DNA of 64,000 nt from Siphonodentalium dalli (GCA_032622095.1 CP136068.1:121523989-121587988), one strand, 5' to 3'; positions 44,926-55,729 are shown, counted from the stretch's first letter. Translations and numbers: made by a program. Notes: generated by a model from the sequence alone, not told the origin.

Positions 44926-45361
44926 TTGATTGTTCTCAAATAATGAAATTTTGTGTGTTGAAATCACTGTTATGTAAACAAAACTAAAACAGTGATTTGT
45001 CAACAACCATGCTAATCGCATAGTAAGTTCATATATTTTGGTCTGAATTTTGGTCATCATATTTTCAATCCTTTGACCTTTTCCAATGTTTTAATACCGT
45101 CAAGTTTTGATGATAAATTTGGTATCTTGTTTATCTAATTGGCCTTTGATCGGCAATGCCACTGTAACAGTAATGTCTAGATAACTATTATTTGATTTGG
45201 GAAATCATGTTATTGAGAGTTCTTAATAATGAAAATAAGAACAAAATGATATTTGTTTTACAGATTTTTCTGTTGTTTCACATGAATCAACTTCAAAGGC
45301 CTTGAGTCCCTTTAAGCACTACTCTTGATTTGTTGGTATGAGACACAATTGCACACTTTCA

Positions 45362-45444
45362 TTAACCTCATCCTCCTCCTGTGTTGCCTCGACTTCCACC
45401 GGGACGATATGTACTTTGTCCTGCTCCCATCAGTGGACTAAAAT
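45362..45444 (-). CDS. SELENOS: Selenoprotein S (SELENOS/VIMP), last coding exon with in-frame TGA (Sec)
   Basis: On the minus strand, acceptor TTTCTTGTAG precedes 45444. With the split Asp codon it reads DFSPLMGAGQSTYRPGGSRG, then NTGGG, TGA, GGT, TAA. The TGA (45368-45370) is the selenocysteine codon: the human protein also ends with PL-G, a W/Y-RPG segment and GG-Sec-Gly at exactly the same penultimate position. Frame and length fit with no change (26 residues here including Sec). A stop-codon reading would remove Sec and the last Gly only. The human Cys174 that forms the selenenylsulfide with Sec188 aligns with Ser in QSTYRPG, and no Cys occurs in either visible exon. The intron upstream is 7.1 kb (45445-52570). 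Confidence 0.93.
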
Positions 45445-45502
45445 CTACAAGAAAAATACAAAATGCTCAATTAAACAACTATAAAGATATCCTCATGGTT
45501 GG

Positions 45503-45575
45503 CGCTGGACCAAAATTTTCGCCAAATGAAATTATTTTTTGCCAATTAAAAAAATTATTTGCCAAATTTATAGTC
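45503..45575. mobile_element. hAT MITE end fragment (CAGGGTCCGCGCTG family)
   Basis: GGCGCTGGACCAAAATTTTC followed by GCCAAATGAAATTATTTTTT and TTATTTGCCAAATT corresponds to the left end of the 8370-8961 element. The terminal CAGGG and the right end are missing. Confidence 0.5.
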
Positions 45576-46164
45576 GAGCAAATTATCGTGTTTTTATCTT
45601 TGTTATATACTGTAAATACTAATCACAGAAACAGGTAAAATGAGCTGCTAGAAAAGAAAGTTAGCATTATTAATAATATCAAAGTAGCAATATACATCTA
45701 AGAGTCAGCTGCCTGGAAACTACTTATAATGTTGCTGCACACTCATCAAGCATTCATTGTACATATTATTTAGCTTTGTATTATTTCTGAGTATATTTAT
45801 TTGAGTCGAGGAACTAAAGGGTCATAACTCTAGTAAAAATGGGCAGACTGAACACAGATTCTAACCTGACCTGTATTCTCATGCGAGTAATCCATTAAAA
45901 AAAATTGAACACAATCGGATACATTGTACCTAAATAACTAGTTATCATCCGGAAACCAAAATAGTCGGCAAATTATAAATCGATAAGGGTCATAAATCCA
46001 ATATAAATGTGCAGACGGAACCCAAATCGACTTGACCTGTGCCCCCCTAACCAATAAGCTTACATAACAAATATTATTTAAATTCATTTCTTTACTGAAC
46101 ATATCATCCGGAAACCATCTGGGGTTATGTGCTAATGCTTTTATGTAGAGCCACATATGGATTT

Positions 46165-46650
46165 GACTACATGTATATTAAAGGTATTCCATCCGATCAG
46201 AGGGTCCCCATACCATCAAGATACAACAACAACAACATTTCTTGAAAGATTAATTGCAACAAAACCACTGTCAACTATGGTATCAAATTTCCCAATACGT
46301 GTTATTTATCAACATTTTGTTCAACGAAATATGGCCGTATTATCACTTGAGTATTCACGAAATTTGGCCGTATTACCACTTGTTTTTAGAGTTATCCATT
46401 TTTATCCAAATTTTTGTCTGAGACCTTCAGTGTTTTTGGGCCACAAATAATTGCACATCTCGAGAAATAACAAACTTCAAAAATATATATCTGATCACTG
46501 AGCATTGATGGGTGGGTTCCTCAACTTCAATCAAATATTTTTTACCCCGAAGCCAAAGAAATAGTGATTTAGGAGCATTAATTTGGATAATACATCTTTA
46601 AGACAAATATATAGATATGCTGAAAGTGCAACAATGAAAAAATCAGCACT
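46165..46650 (+). repeat. Dispersed repeat, copy inverted at 60200-60655
   Basis: CATCCGATCAGAGGGTCCCC, AACAACAACAACATTTCTTG, TTGTTCAACGAAATATGGCC, GATGGGTGGGTTCCTCAAC and TTTTTTACCCCGAAGCCAAA appear in inverted order and orientation at 60200-60655. The two copies are 14 kb apart; class unknown. The open frame 46157-46450 is part of it. Confidence 0.65.
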
Positions 46651-46659
46651 ATCTCTTCG

Positions 46660-47764
46660 GAAAAGCAATACATATGGTTAGTTCCAGGAACTGGTCAATT
46701 GGTGCATTCTGATTAGGCTACTGTATCACACAAAGAACTACACTAAATTCCATTGTCCTCTTTATATTATGAGCAAACTTAAATTATTCATTTAACAGAA
46801 ATCACTCTTCAAAAACGATTTAAGCCCTAGGCAGCCTAAGGCCGAAACCTTTGGAGAGCAAATACTTTTGTTTTTCAACCTACAGGGTCCCTGATCTCCT
46901 GGACCATTTATACGTTATTAAATTATTCACTTATATATAGGACGTACAATTGTATACTTGTGAATAGAAGCATGAAATTTTTTTGTTGTGCAGTCAAACT
47001 ACCATTCCCATGTCGTGTTCTGGTACATTGTCGATTCGTCGTGTGATGGCAAAGCATATAAATACGTGTTGTTGCTGGTACACTTTTGAAAATTTCAACT
47101 ACACTGTTGGGCATCTTATATCACGGAAATTCTGTATATAAATTTGTAGGAAATCACTATAAAAATGTTTTTCCAATGTATATACCACTCCTCAGACCCC
47201 CATTCCTGGCATGGATGGAACCAATATCGGGTATCTTTATACTAGTACCACACAATTTGAATCCCCAGGTCATGGAGATGCATGACTATATATAAGATTG
47301 GTAGAAATCAGCAACAAAATGTTATTAATATTGGTGCCCCTCTCCCTACCCTATCCCTGACTCGGTCGCACCAGTAGGTATCTTTAAACTAAATCATAAG
47401 ATTCTCCATGTTATGGCGAAAACTGTATATTTTTTTAGGAAATCAGCTACAAAAATATTTCCATCGAATTTGGTGTCTTACCCATTTTCCATCCCATGTT
47501 ACCCCTGTTAGACCATTTTGTAGCCCTATAGATGGTCCCCCGCTATTGTCTATGATGGACAGACAGACATTCGCAAATATATATCATATCTGAAGTCAGG
47601 TACATGCAAAAGATCCGACAAAATATGCCTCAATCCACACAAATAATGCCACGTTGTCAGCTTTACCACCAAAACTATTGCCGGTAACTGACAATTTTTG
47701 TACAACAAATTGTCGTTTGAGACTCTTGCATGTACAATTCTTAAATTGTATATTTCATATTGAG
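46660..47764. other. No gene recognised in this part of the SELENOS intron
   Basis: AT-rich sequence with two imperfect repeats of a GGAAATCA-CTACAAAAA-ATTT piece at 47150, 47300 and 47440. No exon could be supported. Confidence 0.45.
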
Positions 47765-48152
47765 GTATATTTTTTTGCAACATGCATAATTTTGTCCGAG
47801 CTTTTATTCCTACATTTTTAGGTCAATGTTTTTTAATCTTGGCACTGATATTTAGTACCATGGGAACCTGTGCACCTGCGATTATGATGTCTGTCCGACA
47901 TTTTTTTGTGGAGTTATTCCCCTTTTTCGACTTAGAACAGTTTCGCAACATGCATAATTTTGTCCGAACTTTTATTCCTACATTTTTCGGTCAATAGGTT
48001 TAAGATTAGGGTTAGGGTTGTGCACCTGCAATGGGAACTGTTATTTTATTATTTTAACTAAATGTTTACTGACATGTGAAACATCTTAGTATTTTAAAAA
48101 CACAGGGTGGGGGGTATCCTTAGTCCCATTGGGACAGTCACACCTCTAGTTC
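47765..48152 (+). mobile_element. Partial copy of the large TATACCCCCC element
   Basis: GCAACATGCATAATTTTGTC, TATTTAGTACCATGGGAACC, GATGTCTGTCCGACATTTTT, and the right end CCTTAGTCCCATTGGGACAG with CACACCTCTAGTTC match the 32083-36882 element. It lacks both that element's hAT insertion and its satellite insertion, so it supplies empty sites for both. Confidence 0.8.
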
Positions 48153-48216
48153 AAAACTAGAATGAAACCTCAAACATGTGACTGCCTGATTCTCATCTGC
48201 CTTCAATATTCAGCGA

Positions 48217-48343
48217 TTAACCCTTTCAGTGCCTTTAGAGCTCTTTCCATCAATGTATCACATTATTATAATCAATAAATTTGAAAAATGATCAAGGAAA
48301 TATTGGTTGATACAAAAATCGGACTTGGCACTGAAAGGGTTAA
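48217..48343. mobile_element. TTAA-type MITE, short form (TTTCAGTGCC family)
   Basis: CCCTTTCAGTGCC to GGCACTGAAAGGG with TTAA at 48217-48220 and 48340-48343; contains GATCAAGGAAATATTGGTTG and ATACAAAAATCGGACTTGGC. This is the uninterrupted form of the element at 12212-14122. A truncated copy is at 51750-51855. Confidence 0.82.
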
Positions 48344-48689
48344 ATACATCAGGTTAATATTATTTTGTAGGTGCTTGCATTAAAACATAATTTCTGTAAA
48401 AAAAGTCTGATACTGTCTTGATGATAATATAGACACTAGCATTTTGCTCCCAATGACAGATGATATCATACTACGCGCAATTTTAACCATATGGAACACG
48501 GTTCTCGTTACTATTGTATCACATTTCCTGGATAATTTCACTCATTTTTAACTGGTATAAAACATAGAAAAACATTATATTCAGAATTGACGACCTAACT
48601 GAGTTGATTACTTATTACTATCTCAGTGTAATAAGGGTGGTCGTCAAGCTCTACCCGCGAAAATTACATTTCATCATTTCAGCTCCCTG

Positions 48690-48780
48690 ACCATATGGGA
48701 GACCCGCAAATATATTAGAGAATGTTTTGGCACAGGGTTTTTGCAAAATTTCATGAAGCTCCAGTCATGGAAGGGTTAAC
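48690..48780. mobile_element. TTAA-type MITE fragment
   Basis: GAGACCCGCAAATATATTAG, CACAGGGTTTTTGC and TCCAGTCATGGAAGGGTTAA match the end of the 50611-50873 family. Confidence 0.6.
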
Positions 48781-48819
48781 AGAATTGAAAATCCTCCATC
48801 CACCAAAATAGGGTGAAGT

Positions 48820-49260
48820 CCTAGAGCCCGAAGCCGCCATCGCACGCCGCTGCCGGCAGCCGTATTGGCCACAAGTAGCTGCCAGCCATAAATGTATTAT
48901 CCTAACGTCAGCCAAACAAAACAAAAAACTCCGCCATCGGAACTGTAAAATGGCTGAGCTTAAATGTCAAGCACAAAGTTCTGTACTGTGAATCGCAAAG
49001 AACTATTAAACCGCATTGCCTATAATATCGGTATACACGCATGTACACTGAGAACTTGGTTGTTATTTTATCAGAACACCCAGGCCTCCCAGTGTGGTCT
49101 ATAACTGGGGATTAGGACAATTTCGAAACCGAAAATACGCTGAATGATAACGTCTCAGCCGGCTGAGCCGCCATATTTCGTTAGCCACGAACGTCGCGAC
49201 TGAGCCGGTTAAGCTAGCCAACCAGCCACGAAATTGGTTGAGCCAGCCCCAAAAACTATT
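48820..49260. other. AGCC-rich patch of unknown nature
   Basis: CCGAAGCCGCCATCGCACGC, CGGCAGCCGTATTGGCC, and later GAGCCGGTTAAGCTAGCC and GAGCCAGCC show degenerate AGCC/GGCT repeats and a higher G+C content than the flanks. No exon with splice sites was found. Confidence 0.35.
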
Positions 49261-49583
49261 GGTCGTGGCTTTGGGGTCTATGAAGTCCCCAGGGATGAAA
49301 AGAGAGTTCTTATGTTCTAATGACTACAAATCAGGAAGCAGTGAAGGGCAAGCTGGGCACATCCTTCAGATAGCTCGTTTTTTCTTGACAATACACTGGA
49401 CAATCTATGCATTCATAGATGTTCGTCTCATCCGAAGCAATGAAGGACAAGGTATAGGAACATCCTTCATAAAGGTACTTCTTTCCTTGACAATATGTGT
49501 CTTCATAGATGCTTGGTTGGCAGGCGAGGCCAGAGCGCTCTTATGTTGTCTCTGTTAGCAAGTCACTTGTTGTGAGCAAGCCT

Positions 49584-50010
49584 GGAAATAGTGTGTCTGT
49601 CATTTGCAGAATGAGGTCCCCAGTGGGTGAATTTAGTGATGCTATCACACACAGCGGGCCAGCTTCACCCTCTGGGAACCTCATTCTGCTTAGTCCTCAA
49701 CTCCTATGGGTGAGCTAGGATCAGATTGACATTCCCCAGTTGAAGTTGGTGATGTTCAACCATTAGTCACCTCGATTATGCATTTTGTCTTCTGCAAATT
49801 AGGGGATACAGAATCTGACGAAGAGGGAATAAGTAACTAAAAACAATGTTCATTTGAGACTATAGATACTTCCCAGAAGATGTGGCCTAAGCAGAACGAG
49901 GTCCCCAGAGGGTGAATTTAGTGATGCTAGTCCACTGTGCGGAGTAGCATAACTAAATTCACCCTCTGGGGACCTCATTCTTCAAATGTCAGGAACACTA
50001 TTTCAAGGCT
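49584..50010. mobile_element. Composite hairpin-ended MITE (copy 6)
   Basis: Ends AAATAGTGTGTCTGTCATTT and CAGGAACACTATTTCAAGGC; left hairpin 49606-49690 shortened, right hairpin 49893-49982 (GGTCCCCAGAGGGTGAATTT / AAATTCACCCTCTGGGGACC). Confidence 0.75.
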
Positions 50011-50139
50011 TGTTTGTGAGAAGGTAAAAGACAGATCTATAGTCGGAAGGTTTTCATCTGATCCCCACCTTCAATTTGTTGTGACATGACGTCATTGTAT
50101 ATTAAGGCGGTGCAGAAACGGCTACAAGTCTGAATTAAG

Positions 50140-50430
50140 TGCAGAATTAGGTCCCCAGAGGGTGAATTTAGTGAGGCTTATCCCGCACGGTGGGCTAGTG
50201 TCACCAAATTCATCCTCTGTCGATCTCATTCTACTTAGGCCTCATCTTCTGGGAAGTATCTAGTCTCAAATTAACATTGTTTTTAGTTACTTTTTCACTT
50301 CTGTTGGGTTTCTATATCCCCTAATTTGCAGAAGATAAAATGCATAATCGAGGTGACTACTGGGTGAAAAGAGGAACTTCAATCTGATCCTAGGTCTCCT
50401 ATAGCAGTTGAGGCATAAACAGAAAGCATC
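50140..50430. mobile_element. Composite hairpin-ended MITE (copy 7, right part lost)
   Basis: Left hairpin 50144-50235 and the interior GGGAAGTATCTAGTC, CAGAAGATAAAATGCATAAT, GATCCTAGGTCTCC, then it breaks off at ACAGAAAGC. Confidence 0.65.
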
Positions 50431-50610
50431 ACAACTCAACACAAATCAAGCCCTGTTTATGCCTGAATAAACATTGTAAGTCTGTTTTTTTAATTCACAA
50501 ATTCCAGGACGGTGTAATAAACACAGAACGACACATGTGTTAATGGATTTGATGATAAGGCATGGGTGCTAGCGCGGAAGGATGGAACGAGAGGCATTCT
50601 GTGTATTTAT

Positions 50611-50873
50611 TTAACCCTTCCATGACGGGAGCTTCCTGAAATTTTGCGAAAACTCTGTGCCAATACATTCTCTTATATATGTGAGTCTCTCATAAAGAGC
50701 CTTGCATATATAAGAGAATACATTGGCCTAACAATGTTTACCATGACCTTGTAAGCCAGTCAATTCTCTAATATATGCGAGGCTACCAATGGGAGACCCG
50801 CATATATAAGAGAATGCACTGTCACAGTGTCTTTAATGCTGCACCAGCATGGCTCCCGTCATGAAAGGGTTAA
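50611..50873. mobile_element. TTAA-type MITE, CATGACGGGAGC family, intact
   Basis: CCCTTCCATGACGGGAGC to CTCCCGTCATGAAAGGG with TTAA at 50611-50614 and 50870-50873. Two hairpin blocks around CTCTTATATATGTGAG and CTCTAATATATGCGAG. It serves as reference for 2283, 4415, 24700, 41436 and 48690. Confidence 0.87.
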
Positions 50874-51102
50874 GGGCGAAAAAAATTATCACCTCGGAGC
50901 CACCTTGAAGTCCATTGATTTATGAATTCCGAGGAGGAAGTCACTGCTGTTCAAGGAATTCCAAAGTTCAATACTTTATACTTTATATATTGACTTCTAT
51001 TCCACCCACGTTGGTGTGAAGTACATGTATTCAAGGGATTCTCAGCCATTGAATATATATTGAATATGACAAGCTGGAAATTCTTTGTGATGACATAAAC
51101 TA

Positions 51103-51266
51103 CAGTAATGTCCTAAATAATCGACCCCTAAACCACAACAGAATTATGGGAAATTTTTCAGTGAGAGCTTTCAGATGAATGGCAACAAGCCATATTTCCG
51201 ACTAAATCCTGAAAATTTCCCATATTTCTGCTGTGGTTAAAGGGTTGTATACTTCGGGCATTACTG
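51103..51266. mobile_element. Palindromic MITE, CAGTAATGCCC family (copy 4)
   Basis: CAGTAATGTCCTAAATAATC to GGGCATTACTG, TA on both sides; part of the left arm is deleted around TTTTTCAGTGAGAGC. Confidence 0.8.
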
Positions 51267-51572
51267 TACTCCAGCTATCCACTTCCTTTTGTACCTCATT
51301 AAAACCCAGTCCCTTTGTTCTATCTTCCATTGTCTTCTACATTATTTTTCCAAATGGGACCTTTTTACGATAATGATCATGTCTACACAATGTATGCACA
51401 ATGAACCCCACTGAGACCTAACTCTAGCAATTGTACTACGTCATGTACAATATACAGCGAACAAGTGCAAATCAGTGCAAATCAGTCCCTGGGATTCCTA
51501 AAAAGGAATATTAAAACACAAAATAAGGCACTCAAGAAAGCAGCTTATCAGGCCATGGTTAGCCATAGAGTA

Positions 51573-51691
51573 CAGTGAGAGCTTTCCGATGAATGGCAAC
51601 AAGCCATATTTCCGACTAAATCCAGCTAAATCCTGAAAAATTACCCATAATTCTGCTGTGGTTAAGGAGTCGATTATTTAGAGCATTACTG
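51573..51691. mobile_element. Palindromic MITE, CAGTAATGCCC family (copy 5, one arm)
   Basis: Only the right arm from CAGTGAGAGCTTTCCG to GAGCATTACTG remains; GACTAAATCCAGCTAAATCC contains a small duplication. TA follows. Confidence 0.75.
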
Positions 51692-51749
51692 TATGCTGCT
51701 GCAATTTGGTCCCATCATACCTTATAAAACATAACTAAAATTGAACGAT

Positions 51750-51855
51750 TGAGCTCTTTCCATCAATGTATCACATTATTATAATCAATAAATTTGAAAA
51801 ATGATCAAGGAAATATGGGTTGATACAAAAATCGGACTTGGCACTGAAAGAGTTA
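51750..51855. mobile_element. Truncated TTAA MITE (TTTCAGTGCC family)
   Basis: GAGCTCTTTCCATCAATGTA to CTTGGCACTGAAAGAGTTAA matches 48233-48343; the left TTAA end is missing. Confidence 0.7.
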
Positions 51856-52194
51856 AGACATTCATTCTTCTCAAGCACAGCTATACTTTGGAATCATCTC
51901 CGGTCTGATCTGATCGAGCTCTCTGACCCTGACCAGTTCAGGGGGAGTACTTATCACCTTCAACCATAAACCCAACAGCAACCTTTGTTTTTATCATGCT
52001 TTTATCTCTACATATTCTTTTAACTGACAAACTTGTCACTACTATCCACTCAATTTCCGACTCACTTGCACTGTCGTGCCTGGTGATAATACCCAAATGG
52101 GGGTGAACCAGTATACAGAGATAGATAGAGACCAAATTCAAATCTGTCACATTTTAAGAAAATTCTGGACCTGAGCATTATAACAAATGTTGTA

Positions 52195-52406
52195 AAGTAA
52201 TGCCCGAAGGATATGACCCTTAACCACAGCAGAATTATGGGAAATTTTTCAGGATTTAGTCAGAAATATGGCTTGTTGCCATTCATCGGAAAGCTCTCCC
52301 CGAGAGCTTTCCGAAGAAATGGCAGAAAGCAATATTTCTACTAAATCCTGAAAAATTTCCCATAATTCTGCTGTGGTTTAGGGGTCGATTATTTAGGACA
52401 TTACTG
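52195..52406. mobile_element. Palindromic MITE, CAGTAATGCCC family (copy 6)
   Basis: AAGTAATGCCCGAAGG to GGACATTACTG, TA on both sides; full-length arms around CTCTCCCCGAGAGC. It lies about 160 bp from the penultimate SELENOS exon, on its donor side. Confidence 0.82.
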
Positions 52407-52570
52407 TACATGCTAAACTGTTTCCACTGAGGCTATTGAAATAACGCAACCATTGTAACATTGATGCTGTTTGTTTAGTGAATATTCAAATAATATTTCC
52501 TTGTTTTTGCGACTTGGGACCATTGTCTTGAGCGACACAGCCCAAAGAAAAACCCACTACTGACACCAAC

Positions 52571-52646
52571 CTGTCTGTCGTAATTTGTCTTTGTTGGATT
52601 TCTGTGAGCCATCTGTCTTTTTAGCTGATGTGGTTGTTTCTTGTGG
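52571..52646 (-). CDS. SELENOS: Selenoprotein S (SELENOS/VIMP), penultimate coding exon
   Basis: On the minus strand, acceptor TTTCACAG lies at 52647-52654 and donor GTTGGT at 52565-52570. The exon is 76 bases: 25 codons plus one base (G), which joins AT of the last exon to give Asp. It begins PQETTTSAKK and ends KSNKDKLRQT. The human protein has KPQEE, a Ser/Thr-rich linker and a KSDRKPLR segment in the same order and spacing before the glycine-rich tail. SELENOS is an ER membrane protein of the Derlin/p97 degradation complex; this exon is part of the cytosolic low-complexity linker after the coiled coil. The coiled-coil and membrane exons should lie further upstream (higher coordinates); none was recognised within the window. 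Confidence 0.88.
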
Positions 52647-52724
52647 CTGTGAAATAGATATTATTACATGAGCCAAATGACAACAAGAACTGCATTATCT
52701 TCTACTATATACTTTGAGAACTCC

Positions 52725-54330
52725 GTATATATATATATACTAGAAGGTGACCCGACTTCGTCCGGGCTTTGACCTTGAATTGACCATTTTGAAGGTCAAG
52801 GTCAGGTGGGGTCAAACACCAACACCCCAAAAATGGTGGAAATCGGCCCAGCGGATACCGGGAAATCGGCCCAGCGGATACTGAGATACCCTATGCATCA
52901 AATTTCGTCCGTAAAAATCTGCCAGTTTAACCCGATTTGATTTCCACTCAAGTATATAAACGCGCCTCATATACACACGCTCATTAATTATCAAGTTTCA
53001 ATGTAAAGATAAATTACCATCGGTGCCCGAGATATCGCCAAGACGTCTGAAACAGTCAAATGCATCGGCCGGTTAAGCGTTAACGTGATCTAACGTTATG
53101 ACCTCTAACGACGTCATAGAAGTTACGCATTGTTTTTATCCTGATGGAAGATAGTACCACTTCTTCTTGATAATTGAGGCAGATAACTAAAACAGATACA
53201 TACGCATTATATATCGTTGGAAAGAGGAAACACGAAAGATTCTCACAGTGTCATTATTATGACTGGCATTTTATTATTCGCGCTGTTTCGAATCGATTTG
53301 TAAGCACCGAACTCAAATGAAAGTCCTGTAACACAGCGTAAAAACAGATTTGACCTCGGCACGTGAAAAATTGACCTCGGATCTGAAAATTAATATGCCT
53401 ATGCCACTTCCCGACCGATAGTACCCTCACATACGAAGTTTCATCGAAATCGGGTCGGCCGTTTTCGAGTTCATCGCGAACACACACACAGACAGACACA
53501 CCACACACACACACAGACAGATCTTCCAAAATATATAATAGACTAGCCGATGAGCCCGACGTTGTCCTGGCTATTCAAAAACCAAATTTCAAGTCGATAG
53601 CTCTACCCGTTTCCGAGATCTGGTCTGCGCATGCGCGAAGCTGGCGTCGCACGTGCTCGGCGACCCGATAAAATTTGTATCAGGGGCAAGATACATTCAC
53701 ATAGCAAATTTCAAGTCGATAGCTCCACCCGTTTCCGAGATCTCGTCTGCGCATGCGCGAAGCTGGCGTCGCACGTGCTCCGCGACCCGATAAAATTCGT
53801 ATCCGGGGCAAGATACATTCACATAGCAAATTTCAAGTCGATAGCTCCACCCGTTTCCGAGATCTCGTCTGCGCATGCGCGAAGCTGGCGTCGCACGGGC
53901 TCGGTGACCCGATAAAATTCGTATCTGGGGCAAGATACATTCACATAGAAAATTTCAAGTCGATAGCTCCACCCGTTTCCGAGATCTCGTCTGCGCATGC
54001 ACGAAGCGGGCGCCGCACAGGATCGCTAATATGACAACGACGACCGCCTGGTCAAACTACACACACGTACCAAGTTTCGTCCCGATCGGTCGAGAATCGT
54101 AGATTTGTATCAATGACATACAGACAGACAGACAGACAAACAGAGGTCGTGCAGCGCATGCGCAGATGTGCTATGATATGTGAATGTATCTTGCCCCGGA
54201 TACGATTTCGATGAAACTTGGTATGTGGGGGTATTTTCGGCCGGGAAGTGGCATAGGCATATTAATTTGTTCGTGCGACGTGACCTTGAAATCGGGTTAT
54301 TTCAAATACACGTACTGACTTTTGTTCTGA
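52725..54330. repeat. Composite repeat with four 122-bp tandem units
   Basis: An AT microsatellite (52728-52738) leads into GACCCGACTTCGTCCGGGC. 53340-53460 and 54180-54290 are inverted copies of each other (TATGCCTATGCCACTTCC / GGAAGTGGCATAGGCATA). Between them are four units of 122 bp (53576-54030) with AAATTTCAAGTCGATAGCTC, CCGTTTCCGAGATC and CTGCGCATGCGCGAAGC. CA and CAGA microsatellites lie at 53481-53520 and 54120-54140. Open frames on both strands are by-products of the 122-bp unit. Confidence 0.7.
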
Positions 54331-54379
54331 TCAAATAATCAAAACTGGAGTTATTGGTTGGAAACCAAAATGTTTGAAT

Positions 54380-54830
54380 CAAGTAAATTCTAAGTCGAAA
54401 AAGGACCGAAACTCACGTAAAAATAATTGGACAGAACCACTATTAAAAATTTGGCTGTAATTTTGGCAGATAAATACAGATATCAACTTTATCAAACAAT
54501 CCAAACTTATCGGTCGGAAAAATAAAATGTTATGAAATCGGGTAAATTCTATATCCAATGAAAGGCCGCCAGGCCAGGCATCGCCGGAATAAAGTCGCTT
54601 TATTTGACCGATGGCTTTTTTAGAAATGAAAAATTTGATTCTGGCAATAAAAAATTTCTTCCAACTGTTTATGTTGAACCCAAATTTGAACTTTACCTGT
54701 ATTTTCATGTGATTAATTCCACATACTAAATTAAAAAGCTATCAGATAATCATAACTTGAGTTACTAGTATCATCCAGACAACAAGAAAATCAGCAAATT
54801 CTAAATCGAATTGAGGCATAACTCAGACAG
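54380..54830. repeat. Tandem units of the GGCCATAACTC type
   Basis: Imperfect units with TAAATTCTAAGTCGAAAAAG, GGACAGAACC and ATAATCATAACTTGAGTTA; related pieces at 30040-30430, 45810-46100 and 58010-58320. Non-coding. Confidence 0.5.
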
Positions 54831-55434
54831 AAATGGTCAGACTGGATAAAAATTTGAACAGTCAAATAAAAACCGAATTTGAGCATGTCAATCATTGTCA
54901 AAGCGCAGACGTGATTCAACCAATGTTAGATCTTAGTAAACAAAATGGTGTGTTGAATTTTTTTTTTTATCGTAGTGGAATGGCACTTTTTTTTCTTCAA
55001 ATTTCGTCTTTCTGAAATTCTGTTTGTGACAACTGAAGTCTTTCGATGAACATTTTTGGAATTGATCTGGATTTTATGACGAATATCTCTGGAATTATAC
55101 GTCCGTCGGGATGGGGTTTGTTTCTACGTGTAGGGTAGCCTCTTGGGGAGTGATGGATTATGACGAATGGTGAATAATATTTTTATTTTTTTAAAGGAAA
55201 TTGTTATCCTGAAGTTAACATTTTTAGAAGCCTTTCCCAAGAATTATGTAATTATCCTTAATAAAAGATTCCTGCCCCCTGTGGCCCAGATCCAGTGGCG
55301 GGATGTTTCATCAATTTTAATCGATGTTACCCTACAAATCAATACATGATGCTATAAATATCAGAAAGAGTGACATCTTACAGTCATAATGATATATTAC
55401 AATCTGACTTTCATGTTAAATTGCATGTTGAATA
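54831..55434. other. No gene recognised
   Basis: AT-rich; no supported exon of SELENOS or another gene. Confidence 0.4.
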
Positions 55435-55689
55435 CAGTAATGCCCTAAATAATAGACTCCTTAACCACAGCAAAATTATGGGTAATTTTTCAGGATTTAG
55501 TCGGAAATATGGCTTGTTGCCATTCATCGGAAAGCTCTCACTAAATCCTGAAAAATTGTTGCCATTGTTCGGAAAGCTCTCACTGAGAGCTTTCCGATGA
55601 ATGGCAACAAGCCATATTTCCGACTAAATCCTGAAAAATTACCCATAATTCTGCTGTGGTTAAAGAGTCAATTATTTAGGGCATTGCTG
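55435..55689. mobile_element. Palindromic MITE, CAGTAATGCCC family (copy 7)
   Basis: CAGTAATGCCCTAAATAATA to GGGCATTGCTG, TA on both sides; carries an extra internal piece (CTCACTAAATCCTGAAAAATT) that looks like a template switch within the hairpin. Confidence 0.82.
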
Positions 55690-55729
55690 TATGCTGGTAA
55701 TTAGTTTGTTTACATTTAATACACACTGT

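Larger units (their letters stand above)
44006..45361 (-). other. SELENOS 3' untranslated region
   Basis: The stretch from the TAA to the SECIS must be in the mRNA (unless spliced) for selenocysteine insertion to work. It contains an inserted dispersed repeat around 44790-44925 (also at 726-857 and 40885-40995) and a stem-loop at about 44956-45003 whose arms are AAATCACTGTT and AACAGTGATTT. No clear AATAAA was found just beyond the SECIS on the minus strand; a long composite MITE begins at about 43980, so the transcript end may lie at or inside it (a minus-strand AATAAA occurs at 43427-43432). Confidence 0.6.
45445..52570 (-). other. SELENOS intron, 7.1 kb, filled with repeats
   Basis: Bounded by the donor at 52570 and the acceptor at 45445-45446 on the minus strand. 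It holds a hAT fragment, a repeat shared in inverted orientation with 60.2-60.65 kb, a copy of the large element of the 32-37 kb nest, TTAA MITEs, composite MITEs and palindromic MITEs, each listed separately. 48820-49260 is an unexplained patch rich in AGCC. No further SELENOS exon was recognised in it. Confidence 0.75.

Noticed and set aside
44941-45010. Stem-loop AAATCACTGTT / AACAGTGATTT in the SELENOS 3' UTR as the SECIS
   Set aside because: It lacks the ATGA/GA quartet and apical AA; the element at 44006-44097 has all of them.
49238-49558. 106-codon plus-strand open frame
   Set aside because: No recognisable domain, no splice context and it lies in the SELENOS intron among repeats.
53540-53590. 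CCGATGAGCCCGACG as a hammerhead ribozyme core
   Set aside because: The core would need CTGATGA and a following GAAA; neither is exact and the helices do not close.
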